Of a DNA stretch of 64,000 bases, positions 17,107 through 28,900 are shown in pieces. The stretch's first letter is position 1. Every line of letters begins with the position of its first letter. Position numbers and translations under genes: made by a program. The stretch comes from Tetracentron sinense (taxonomy: Eukaryota; Streptophyta; Magnoliopsida; Trochodendrales; Trochodendraceae). Under the pieces are notes generated by a model. The model was given only the letters and a program-made list of their open reading frames with translations. It searched no databases and was not told the origin of the DNA. The stretch lies in NCBI GenBank assembly GCA_015143295.1, contig CM026562.1, positions 43,447,323-43,511,322 on the forward strand, in the 5' to 3' direction.

Positions 17107-20100
17107 TCAAGATGATGCAAGTAGCATCGAGTTATCCAGAGCCGTTCCCACATGCTGGATAACAAACCCATAGATTTTTCGCTTTAATCGCTCAATCTTC
17201 TCCATCAGCAGCTCCTCCTTTTTTCCCACCACGCAATCCAGCCAGTCATTAACTCGTTTCAGTTGTGACAGGACCATGGTGATTGGGCCATTCTCTGTAC
17301 GTATTGCCTCACCATCACTTGAATACTCTCCAAACACTTTGAAACCTGCATCCAAGGACTCCTCAACAAATCCTAGAAACCACATTTTCATTTCTGACTG
17401 TAAATTCTTCGCGAGCTCCAGTGTCTCTTTGACTCCAGACCCCCGCAACCATGTCCCAGTAACTGGATCTGATGCTGCTGAAGGAACCTTCAGATGGCTC
17501 TTGGCAGGTGTGTTCAGAGATTGCCTCTTGGAGACACTCATCCTCGGAGGTGAAGGATACCGTATATCCATGGTACCAGTAGTGGGCTTTTCAGTATTGT
17601 GGACTTTAGGTGTGTTTAACCCTTCACTGTTTAGGAAGGAGACGACTTCAAGATCAGTGGCCAAAGCAGCTTCCACCCAAAGAGAAATGGATTTTGAATG
17701 CTGAGTCAATATACCATTGTCAGCTATATCAGAACTGCGATTGGAAGCAACTGATTCAGCAATCACTATTGATTTTGTGACATATTCGTATATTGAGAGG
17801 AACCGGTCAATGGTGGGTAAAGGATTTCCGGCCTTTGACGTAAAGCAGAGATCCGAAAACATGCTAATATAAAAGGGATAAGAATTAGGCTGACTGTAAA
17901 ACAAAAGAAGTAATACAGATGACATGAAATTATATAGACAAGGCTCGACATTAACAGGCATGATTTCCTACAACACAGAATGCTCAGGCCAGGGTCATAA
18001 ACATGCTCCCCGATTAACTTACAAGAATGTATGTCCAAGAATTAAACCGGAACAGATATACTTGTAAAACGAGAAAAATTCAGAAAGTAAAAAATAATTT
18101 TAAAAAATTGGGATAATCGGAAAAATGAAATTCAAAAATTCAAAAAAGTTGAGAGAAATTGGAATTTTCAGGAAAGAAAAAAAGGATTTATAATTATGAA
18201 AACTTATAGATATATTTCAAATATTAGATATGCATTCGCAACTTTTTTAAAAGTTACATATAATTCATAACTTGTGAAATTCACACCTTTTAAAAAAAAG
18301 AAAAAAGAAAGGAATATTCCAACGGATCACGAATAATTCGCAAATTAAATTGCTCGATAGAAAAGGCACACATTATTTGTGACTTTGTAGAAATATGCTT
18401 GCAAGAAGAATTTTATCATATCTATTGTATTAATGCTTGCAAGAAGAATTTTATCATATCAATTGTATTAATGCTTAATAACAATAAATTGAGATTTGAA
18501 AAACGAAAAGTGTCACACCTAATCTACTATTAAGAAGTAGAACTAAGTTATAAACACTTACCCTAGACTCCTTACAACAGACTCAGTGGCAGCAGCCTCT
18601 TCCAAAGCCTCCTTAGCAGCTATTGAAGCAAGAACTCTCCTTTGTATAGCCTCCTGCATTTAGTTAACACAAGATAGTAACAGAAGGAAAAAAAATAGCC
18701 TTCTTGAAAGCACTAATTGGATGAAGTGATAAATTAATAAATAATAATAATAAAAACCAAAGGATTGTCACTTTGCCGAGTCGATCCTAACTCAGCTTGC
18801 CAAATCGTAATAAACTTCATATATATGTGGCAACTCAGCCAAAGTCAGGACTATCTCGAAGTTAGTAGAGTTATTAATCCATTTGAGTGTTGGCCAATCT
18901 TAAACAGTGTATTCAATCCTCAACTCTCTCTTCATACCTTCCCAAGCCTTGCAAGGGTAGGAGAGACTGCATCCAATGGAACACTACCATCCGTCCATTT
19001 CCGATCATGAACTGTGATTCTTGGAGCTATGCGACTTGTCTTCTCAGGCACCAAATAATTTTCTGCCTTACGACTAGGTTTCGGCTTCTCATTGGTCATA
19101 GTATCTTCTTGATTAAGGTTTCCACCACCAGCATCACTCAGACGCCTTGAAATAGCAGCCTGGAATATTACAAGTGATACTCGTGAAAAAACAAAAGGAC
19201 TGTACACTATCCTAACTTCAAAGTGATAAAGAGAATCGCAAAAAAAATTGATACATATGAAGATGTATAAAAGAAAAACATAAAATTTCTAAAAGGAAAA
19301 TGGAAGTCATTGTCAAATGATTTTTCAATTCCCTCATTTCATTTCCTTAAAATTTTAAATTCTTAAGGCCGGGATTCATCAAATTGCATGTCTGCTAGAT
19401 AATTGGGGCAGTCAATGGCTAAATGCACAAGAGGGTAAACTGCAATTCAATGGTTTTGGGACACACCCTGACACAGTTGCATGATATGGAGTCCTTTTAA
19501 GTTTTACCACTATCTGATATCCTTTCAAACCATTTAAAAGAATGAGATTGAGCTTATGCTTAGAAGCTCTAAATGCTGATACTACAATCAGATCAATTTT
19601 TCTCTAGGAAAAATCTTGGCTAGACCCTAGAAATGGTGTTGTTCACATCCTTGGACCACTATATCACTGAATTACCTTCCTTAAATTCCCCTTTGACAGG
19701 TAACTTGATAACCTCAATGAAGTACAAGAAGATTGCAAGAAAAATGATAAATTCTTACAAGCACAAAATGAAAACCAAATGTAGACCTTCACAACGTGAG
19801 AACCAACAATGTCCACTGAACTCACCTGACTGTATCTTGAATCCAAAGCCAGCAGATTATTTAATATCCAAAGCCTTTATTTTTATTAATTTGCTTGAGC
19901 CTAGAGCCTTTATATTTTGCAACAATCCTTCATCAACAAAACCACTTCAGATTTTTAAAAAAATTAATGGCAACCTCCTGTATGTCTATTGATGATGTGG
20001 TTCCACCAAACCACAGACAACCTATTTTAAAGTTAGATTTCTTTCCCCACATCATCATCATCAATGAAATGACCCCTAAACCACAAATCGTGTTCCTTCA

Positions 20101-21801
20101 TTATGTTCTATACTTCTATTAAAAGATATCATTTCAAAAATTAGATTTTTTTTTCATTTTCAAATATTTCCTCACAATTTTGTTAAGTTAAGAGAAAAAG
20201 GAAGTCACATATTCTCCAATTGGCCTGTATATTGTTGCTATCAAATATTTGCCATGGACCCAGACTTAGAAGCCTCAATATCTTTTGGAATTATGATATC
20301 ATAGTCAATTGAAAGTTTAATAGTCTGTTCTTAAATGCTGATTGAGTTTCCTTCCATGGGAGAAGCACTGAAGCAGCAGTGTGTTACCTCTTCCAGACTT
20401 AGCTTGCCATGAGTCATTTCGGATGTGTATTGCAATCTCTAGAATATAATGTGCCGATCAGTTAATTTCCAAGAAAAATAAAGAACAAATGTCGGAATCC
20501 ACAAATTAAGGGAGCCGGAATTGTAATGCCGTGAAATCAAGAGGGATAAGCAGGAGTTTAAAAAAAAAACAAGCAATAAACTTTAATATCGAATCAAATC
20601 ACAAGATTGAAAAGCTGAAATTGAATATTAAAAATACCAACCCCCTTTTAAGATTCTTGGGTAAGAACAAGAGACATGGAAAAGAAAATACCTGGGTTCG
20701 CAAAATTGCTTGGAGATCTGGTTTACTTCTTGATGCTCCCTTCTCTTTCTGCTCGACTGGGGGGGGAAGCACCGATTGGTCATCCCAGCTCTTCCTCATT
20801 GTCTTCCCAGATCCCACCAGAGCTTCTGAAACCTTTGAAATCCCAGCAACTATGGTTGCCATCTTCTTCTTACTAGCAGAGTCCGCGGCTGCGGCAACCA
20901 CTGGAGAAACCTTCAATCCTCCAGAAAGCCTTCTCCCTGGAGAAAGAGAAGTCCTTCTCCCGTTTGGCGAAGCCTGCTTCCTTCCGTTTGGTGAAGGCTG
21001 TCTATATCTTGAAGGCACGATGATTGCAGGATCCCTCGATGCTTTCCGATTCTCTTCCCGAGCAGCAGCCAGGCTTGGGACCACACACTTGGACGGCACG
21101 GGAGATGCTGATCTTGAATTCGCTTTCCCTGCTGGTGAAGGTTCTCTCTCTACAACGGCGGCATTTTTCTTCCCAGCTGAAATCGATCTTGGCTGCTTGG
21201 TTGTGGCTGGAGATGAGAAGCGCCGAGGCTTGTCTGATGGCTTTGTTTCGTCCGAATTCCCAGTATTTGCAACGGTAACATTATCGCGGGGGGTGAGAAC
21301 CTGCCTAGTAGAGTCCTTCTTGGGCTTGGATTGAGGCTGCTCCTCGGATTTCTTGGTGGATAAGTAGGCTGCAATGGGGTCGAGGAATCGATCGGAATCG
21401 GTAACGGGTTGGATGACGAAGCCGTGCTTGGAAGGGGAAATGCGAGCAATGAGTGGTTCGGGAGTTCCAACAAATGGGTGGCGGCCAGCAACGGGACGGA
21501 TCCCGGAAACACGAGGAACGGGAGAATCGAACTCGAGGCGATCGACGTAAGCGAACTGGCCGAGCTGTAAGCGGTTGGTGAGAATGAGGTCGTTGTCGCG
21601 GTCAGAGAGGGAGACATAGGTTGAGTTCACGGAATCTGAGAGTTGAACGTAGAATCCATGGTTGGGCCAGAGGTCGGGACCGGCTAGGGCAGGAACTATA
21701 CCGATCACCTGTAAAAGAACAGACCGATGCTCTCCAGCCACTTTCGTGTCGGAATTCATGGATTGAAGAAGCTTTAACAAGATGCCTTGGGTAAGAGACG
21801 C

Positions 21802-21804
<3 letters not shown>
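17107..21804 (-). CDS. DUF936 family protein, about 727 aa
   Basis: A plant-specific protein of the DUF936 family; the biochemical role is not established. Exons on the minus strand: 21804-20692, 19159-18938, 18653-18562 and 17863-17107, which join in frame with GT/AG introns to 2184 nt. The N-terminal 150 residues ([16 protein letters not shown], then the [10 protein letters not shown] and GFYVQLSDS blocks) are the conserved core. A Ser/Pro/Lys-rich middle follows, probably disordered. A second conserved block begins [12 protein letters not shown], and a helical C-terminus contains [18 protein letters not shown]. The start is the ATG just inside a CT-rich leader. An extra 51-nt in-frame exon may exist at 20438-20388, giving 744 aa. 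Long antisense frames over exon 1 are shadows. Confidence 0.92.
18395..18470. repeat. 38-bp tandem duplication in a DUF936 intron
   Basis: The unit beginning ATGCTTGCAAGAAGAATTTT occurs at 18395-18432 and 18433-18470 with one difference. It lies between the third and fourth exons (18562 and 17863). Nothing else is recognised in that intron. Confidence 0.85.
20388..20438 (-). other. Candidate 51-nt cassette exon of the DUF936 gene
   Basis: Between exons ending at 20692 and starting at 19159, the segment 20438-20388 is preceded by ATATTCTAG and followed by GTAACA. It is 17 codons long, has no stop and starts in the phase left by exon 1, so it could be included or skipped without frame change. 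The direct join of exon 1 to the next exon (LRTQ then [10 protein letters not shown]) looks like the usual family sequence, so inclusion is uncertain. Confidence 0.4.
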
Positions 21805-21838
<34 letters not shown>

Positions 21839-22000
21839 GTCTCTGCAACTTCGCAAAATCAAGGAAAGGAAAGAGAGATAAGGCAGAGGCGATCTTTGTG
21901 TAAAAGGAGTTGCTTATAGCGGTGACTTGGCAGTAAATGTTGCCGTTACGATTTTCAAATTTCAAATGCCCGCTTTCTCTCTCTCTCTCTCTCTCTCCTT
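21805..22000 (-). promoter_or_regulatory. DUF936 gene leader with CT/GA microsatellites
   Basis: A (CT)n run at about 21806-21837 sits directly before the ATG. A second run is at about 21973-21996. Read on the coding strand these are GA repeats, which are common in plant 5' leaders and can bind BPC/GAGA-type factors. No TATA box is evident. Confidence 0.55.
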
Positions 22001-22437
22001 TTTGCGCTTAGATTTTCAAATTTCCGTACGGATTGACGCCCCGTTCAAACAAGCTACCGTTCTGTTGCCGGGCCAGTAGGGAACGGATTTCGTTTGGCAG
22101 GCCCACTCTGCTCTTTTAATTTTTAAGATAAGAAATTTTAACTTAGCCTCAACAATTGATGAATGGGAAATACACCATAAGTGAAAAAACACAGTATAAG
22201 GAACAATAAGACAGTAATACCCTCTAATCTTCTTCCTCTATCTGTTTTTTTCGACCAAAACACTAGTGACCCCTCTCTCTGCCTCACCCCAAAACTGCAC
22301 TTTGAAAAATGGTGACAACGACGAGCACAGATTCATGACTCCACATTCATTCATGGTTTTCTTTTTCAGTTTTAAGTTAGACCAAGCCTGCTGCTAACAT
22401 CCACTGAGAGTTGGTGTTTTCATATTGATACGTTTTT

Positions 22438-22582
22438 GCTCCGTTTGTTTTGATGTAAAATAGGGAAAAACAAATGAAATTCATGGAAAATGTCAATTGT
22501 CCCATAGAAAATACACATGAAAAATGATATTTTTTGTGAACTTCTTTTGTTTTCCTCTATTTTACATCAAAACAAACGGAGC
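22438..22582. mobile_element. Very compact MITE with perfect 26-bp ends
   Basis: The 26 bases starting GCTCCGTTTGTTTTGATG at 22438 reappear in exact inverted form at 22557-22582 (ending CATCAAAACAAACGGAGC). The interior is A/T-rich. The flanking T and A could extend the repeat by one base; a TTT duplication is possible but weak. The perfect ends suggest a fairly recent insertion. Confidence 0.85.
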
Positions 22583-24830
22583 ATTTGTCGCTTGCATTAT
22601 GATGATCCATGTCCTAGATGGGGGTCATAGACAAATAATTGCATCAATTGGGAGACCAGAGACATCATGGATGAATAAGGGATTGTTCAATCATAAGATC
22701 TCCCAACAGATGCAATATATTGATGTTTTGTTATTCATCATAAGGGTGTTTTGCTCATTGGGACGAAAAGAAATTATATTTCCTCAAAATTATGACCCAG
22801 GAGAAACTAGCCGCTAGCATTTGGTGACACCACACGCTCTCTCAGCTTGCAATAATCTGAAAAGCTCAGTCATTGCCTCAGCTAACCTTTTATTCTTTTA
22901 CGCCTTCATTTCTATTTACTTTGTCTATAAATCAATATTTTAGGAAGATGGAGAAGACAACTATATCATTGTTTTGAGAAAAGATGAGGCAGAGAGGGGG
23001 TTACCAGGTTTGGTTGGAGAAAAGAGAAAGATGAAGAAGAGAATAAGAAGGGTATTATTGTCATTCTTTAACTTTTTTCACTTATGATGTATTTTCATCA
23101 AAAGATGAGGTGCGCTTCGCACAACCCTTTAACTTACCAAGGTTAAGTTGTTAAGCCTAAAGATTATTGAATCTTAACCACAGTCAAAGAGTTTCAAAAG
23201 AGAGACGTGTTAACTATGAAGAGCTGGGAAAAAAAAAAGCAATTTGTAATAAATTATCATGATTTGATGCTTAGTTTCAAAACTAAAAGAAGAGTGATAA
23301 AACCTAATTGCAAAATTCAATGTTTTTTCTAAACTCACGTCCCTTCAACAAGTTTAAGAAAACAAAAACTTCAACTTGCGTCAGTGGTGGGGTGTGACAT
23401 TTTTTAGCATAGGGGTCTTGGACTCTTGGGATCCGATTCTCCGGGCAATGAGTTGCAAGAGCTCTAATCCCCATGTTAACCACTAACCATATACTAACAT
23501 AGGTAAATGATATCTACAAAAAAGGAAAGTAATTAACAAAAACTCTCGATAGTACTTACTATCGAGAGTTTGGACCGTTGGATTGAAATCCATTGGCTCA
23601 ATGTCCTCTCATGCTTTAAATGATGGCCCCACTTAATGCTTGACACTGTTAGATTAAAAATCCAATGATCCAGCTCTCAATAATAGGTATTATCAAGAGT
23701 TTTAAATCACTTCCCAAAGAAAAAAACAACAAGCAATTGATGGTTTATATCAATTCTCAATGTAACATGAAAAGTTTGGAAAGATCCATTCTTTTGTGGA
23801 AACTTGTAAAATCCAGCACTATGCAAGTTTTGTTATTTGATAATTGCATTTTCTTTTGAGAATGAGATGTATAATGCTTTTCATCTCTTAGGTTACAATT
23901 TTGATGAGACTTCAAATGAGCAAATGTAAGATTTCAAATCTCATAGAAAATTATAAGACTTCAAATCTCATGATCATAAGAATTGATCTTGTTAGAAACC
24001 TTGAATTCAAATTTTTTAATAACTACACAACAGTGCAAAGTGCAAGCTTTATAAGTCTCAACAAAAGAACAGGCGTATAGTTAATTGTTACCATAGTGAG
24101 AATTTGAATCCATGACAAGCTAACCTATCTCAAAGTAGAGTAAAAACTTAGCCAAGTTTTTCTAGAGAAGATATCTAATTATAAATTTGATTACATTCAT
24201 GCGGTTTAGTTCAGTTCATTTGGCAAAAAAAAATTTGTCAAATTTTCTTACAAGCAAGAACAAGTGCTTAATGAAATTGTCATGGCTAAAAGTGCCGTGT
24301 AACAAAGGTGGAAGGTGGGGAATGCTAGGGAACCCACTGGGCGAGTGGACATACCCTTTTTATTATGGAAAAAAGGCGGACCCATAGGTAATTTATCACT
24401 TTCATCGCTTTATTAGTGGAGCGAAGGGAGGTGTCTCAAGCCCTCTTTTTTCGTTACATGTCCCCTTTGAACTCTCATTAAGTGTGGTTAATATTTGAAA
24501 CTTTTTAGGGTTTAAGCATCTACCCTTGGTTTTTAGAACAAGAATTAAAACATTTTACCAAAGTTCAAGGCAATTAAAGGGGCTTTGTGAGATCAAAGAG
24601 TAATAGTTTGCTCCTCTCCTCGCCCGATGATCGGACAATTGCTCTAAGAGTAGTTTTGCTCCGTTAACTATTTCACTTGCTCTAATAATAGTGATTTCCC
24701 TTGCTCTAATAATAGGGATTTGGCCAGTGTGCAAGTATGAGATGGAGCTTGGTACGATCTCCCACATTTAAGAAAGGAGTTTTTGCGTATCAGCAGTGGG
24801 TTTTACCCACTTTGTATATAAGGACGTATT
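22583..24830. other. Intergenic, one foldback-family copy, no gene seen
   Basis: At about 23110-23215 lies a short member of the foldback family described at 24831, with the core AATCTTAACCACAGTCAA at 23170-23187. A related piece may lie at about 24470-24560. ACTATCGAGAGTTT occurs near 23558 in an imperfect inverted pair with AACTCTCGATAGTACTTACT near 23540. The rest is A/T-rich without recognised features. Confidence 0.45.
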
Positions 24831-25176
24831 CTTCTCCAGTTGTAACCGGTTTTGCCAAAATTGGTTACGCCCCTGAGGTGGTCACATATCTCTTTTGACA
24901 CCTCTTAACTATGGTTAAGATTCACTCACCCTTAAGGTTTACCTACTTATTCTTGGTTTTTAGAAAAAATTAATAAATTTTTTTTGTTAACTATGGTTAA
25001 AATTTACCAACTCTTGGGGTTAATTTTTTTAAAATATTTTTTCTAAAAACCAAAGAGAGGTGGGTCAACCTTAGGAGTAGGTGAATCTTAACCACAGTTA
25101 AGGAGTGTAAAAAGGGACATGTGGTGACCACAGCGTTGTAACCGGTTTTGCCCAAAACCGGTTACAACTGGAGAAG
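24831..25176. mobile_element. Foldback element with TTAACC core, copy A
   Basis: The ends CTTCTCCAGTTGTAACCGG (24831) and CCGGTTACAACTGGAGAAG (ending 25176) are exact inverted copies. Inner arms carry TTAACTATGGTTAAGATTCA (from 24905) and its inverse AATCTTAACCACAGTTAA (25084-25101). The whole element can fold on itself. It is non-coding and no clean target duplication is seen. Related copies lie near 23110, 34745, 50645, 53150, 54330 and 58175 with different outer arms. Confidence 0.7.
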
Positions 25177-25352
25177 ATCACCAGTCAATTGTTATTGGTT
25201 TCTATTATGCATAGAATTTATCCACAATTTTGCATTTACATTGAGGATTCCGCTAATATTTAAACCAATTCTGACATACTGTTATGAAAGACCAAATTAG
25301 GCCTCATACTTCAGTTATTTTCTCTTCGCACATAAATAAAAACAATGGACTT

Positions 25353-25516
25353 TTTTTGTTTTTTTTGTTGATAACCTTGGATATCCTGAGCCTTGAAAGC
25401 TCAGACTAGTCCCTCGGGTTACACAGGTAATACCCTCCACCCCATGCAACTGTTAGTGAGGGCGGAATCGACCTCGAGTACGTCCAAGTGACCACTGGGC
25501 TACACCCTCAGAGGTT
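25353..25516 (-). mobile_element. tRNA-derived SINE, copy 2, 12-bp TSD
   Basis: On the minus strand box A TAGCCCAGTGG is at 25502-25492 and box B GGTCGATTCC at 25473-25464. The 3' part has TTACCTGTG and GGGACTAGTCTGAGC and ends in an A-rich tail. The element is flanked by an exact 12-bp duplication AACAATGGACTT (25341-25352 and 25517-25528), the sign of target-primed reverse transcription. It depends on a LINE for mobility. It resembles Au-type plant SINEs in layout. Confidence 0.88.
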
Positions 25517-25983
25517 AACAATGGACTTCATGTAGTTCAATTCATGATTAAATTCTTTTTTATGCTCTAAAAATCAATATACTTGAAGATACAAAAAATT
25601 ATAAAAAATCATCATTCAAAAAACTGGGACTTTTGCATTTCAACTGCCTGGTTTGACCCGCATATCAACCGTTCTAGGACTCTTTTTTGGACAAAAACTA
25701 AAAGATTTATGCAAAGTTTTTCATATAATCTCCTGGCACTTCCATTAAGTTTTAACCCAACACTGATGGTAAACCGACAGAATTGCCCAAAATATTATTG
25801 GGGTTAGTAGTCATTTTACAAATTTAATTATTGCACCTCGACAAGTGAATCCATCTCGCAGGCAAATTCAACAAAATTTATTTAAACTAATGACGAATAC
25901 TGCACTCCAAATTCTTCGGCACCAGTTGCTCAAAAGAGGTCCATAACGAGAATAATAGTAATAGCTATACTTTTGGTGTTACT

Positions 25984-28900
25984 CTAGTTATCAACGACTT
26001 CAATGAGAGTCGGCTCATAGTCGCTTGGGGCCTCAAATCCGTGGAGATTCATCACAGTTGCAGCAACATTGGCAAGCCCACCATCCGGAACATCCGTGCG
26101 GTATCTGACACCAGGTGCCAGCCCAGGACCTCCAATCGCAATTGGCACCTAAATAAGAAATTCAAAATAAATGAGCATGAAGAAGCTGTCTTTTTTAATG
26201 TATGAAAAATACACAACACTAACACACGACATCATGGAAATGTGTGTTAGACCAAATCACAACCCAAACTGCAGGCCATCTCATTGCTCTGGACCTTCTA
26301 ATCAATGGCACCTTCGCCAATATGATAAAACCGAAGATTCAGATTGAATCTGATTGAATGCCTTTAAGAGTAACAACCTTTAACTGCACCTTTGGAAGGT
26401 TAAAAATGTCACAGGGACGTCCTTTTAACCATCCAAAAGAAACCACAGTTATTTAGTTGCGATATTAGGACTCTGGCAGATTAAAAAAAACAGAGTGAAA
26501 AAAAAGATTGTCTGTATGATGGCCCCATTGTTGTCCAGAAGTGTGGGATTCCCCACTGTCCCACTTTTCTAGTGATTTCCCAAGGATGAGGAGCTCAATT
26601 TACTTACCGGTTGAAGAGTGTGAGATGTGAGTATCTGGATCTTGCCGTTCTTATCAAGGAGAGGTTGACCAGTCTTGTTCCTCTTGACCATGTCCTCAGC
26701 ATTTCCATGATCTGCAGTAACAACGTAAATTCCACCCACTTGCTCTATAGCATCAAGGATTATCTGCAATCAGAGAAATTCAGTAAAAATTAGCCAAGTA
26801 GTTGGGTACTTGGGTTTACTTCAGCTCAGAATAAACTCCAAGTTGAAAAAGGGAGGATCATTCTGTAATTTAAAAGTAGAACTCATACATTGAGATACTA
26901 CTGTTTTGTTCCTTCCTGTATTTTCAGACCTTTCATAATTTGCCAAAATCTCTCATTGACTTTGTTGAGTCAATCCAATTTATTTTTGTGATCAGTTTCC
27001 AAGTAGAAATCTTACATTGAAAAGATTAACTGGAATGAAATCACAAGCAAAAACCTGGGACACTTCCAGCTTTAGCATAAGATTTGACACAGTTTAGCTA
27101 TTGTTCTTTCTTGCAATAAATTCGGCAAATTAGCAAACTTACACAAGTCAATCACACAAGGATGCCAACTTGCCAAGTAAAGTCGCTGGGTGTTGAAAGA
27201 CTTGAAACCATGACCCGGGTTCAAAACCAATCCTTACCTGCTAACTAACTAATAATCACGCTTGCCTAGCCAAAATAATAATTAGTCCAACATACTATCA
27301 ACTTTCTTTTAACATTTTCCACCACCAAAAAACAAGAACATTTTCCACCTCTATTAACATCAACCATAAAATCCCTATTATCCTTCCAATACCCCCCCCC
27401 CCCCCCAAGTTATGTTTTTTTTTTATCAGTAATCCAAGCAACGAATATATATATCAGAAAAAAGAAAGGAAGGAGATACAAAGAAAATAGAATGTATGGA
27501 CGTGAACCGATTCACAGACACTACAAATGACAAAATAAAAACATGATGTCCCCTGAACTCCGCCTTATGGACCTTGCATAAAATCAATCTAACAATATAT
27601 CCACTTCCACCCCCGCTTGCCTCGCAGTGCACCAGGCCACCACCATCGAACGGGTCCAAGAGCAAATACGTTGGATGGAAGATAAAGAGTTCTCAAAAAC
27701 TCTCATATTCCTCTCCTTCCAAATGGACCATACTATAGCACCCGGCAAAACCGACTAGATAGTCATCCTTGAGTTCAGTCTCACTTACCACATCCCAACA
27801 GGATAAGAAGTTGAGAAGGGAAGAGGGAAATACCCAATCCACGCCCACTCGAGAAAGAAATAAACTCCAAATTTCACGTGCTACAGTACAATGCATGAGT
27901 AGGTGATCAACCGACTCTTCCGCTCGAAGTTATGTTGCTCTCCTCTTAAACAGAATCTTAGCCAACTTCACAAATCCCGTTCTCCTAAGCACCTCTTTAA
28001 TTTTCTTCTGACACATGTCTTTTAAGTTTGCTTTTTCCCCCTTTATCCACTATGTTTACATCTTTAAATTATTCCTAGATTCTCTCATTGAGTGTAATTT
28101 ATTCCTAGAATCTCTCATTAGAGTCTGTCAATACCAGTGCTTTCATCAAGTCATACGAGTCCGTCTCAAAAACCAAAAAGCATTCGAAAACCATGACAGA
28201 CTAAAGCACCAGTAAAAAATTTGCAGTTCTCCAAAAAAAAACACTAAATATGCTAAAACACAATATGTTCTAAAACCAAATTAATACCTTGACAGCTTCA
28301 TCAGCAGCCTTGCAAGCCACGACAGTTGCCTCAATATCACCTGTATGTCCCACCATGTCGCTGTTTGGTAGGTTGACACGTACCTAAAAAAACAGAACAA
28401 AACATGACAACCAAATATTTGTTTGCCCTCAATCCATCCAACAGCATGTGATGTGTTCAAAAATTACCTGGTGGAACTTGCGGCTAAGGATAGCATCCCT
28501 CGCCTTCTCAGCAATCTCTAAGGCCTTCATCTTTGGTTCGACATTGAAAGTAATTCCACTATCACTTGGAATTTCCACATACTCCTCCATTTCTGAATTA
28601 AAATAGCCTGACCGATTTCCATTCCAGAAAAAGGTGACATGACCAAACTTGACAGTCTCGCTGTTGAATGAAAAATGGAAATGTGCCTTAGACATTAGAT
28701 ACAAACAAAAGACAGGTCTGTTAAACAAAATGAAACCATTACATGTTTATCTACAAACTCCTCCCCACCCCACCCTGTTACTAAACAAGTACCCAAGCGC
28801 TGGCATCCCAGGAACATGGAATCCTTTGGTTGACTCGACTCAGCAAGCCACAAATTGAATTGACTTAGGGGGTTCAGTGGACTATGTTGTACACATAGTT

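Noticed and set aside
20531..21334. Long plus-strand open frame of 267 codons
   Set aside because: It is the antisense shadow of DUF936 exon 1, which has family-specific sequence, an ATG at 21804 and a clean donor site.
23535..23570. Inverted ACTCTCGATAGTA / TACTATCGAGAGT, considered as a transcription terminator or miRNA
   Set aside because: It is short and isolated, rho-independent terminators are not expected in a plant nucleus, and no longer stem surrounds it.
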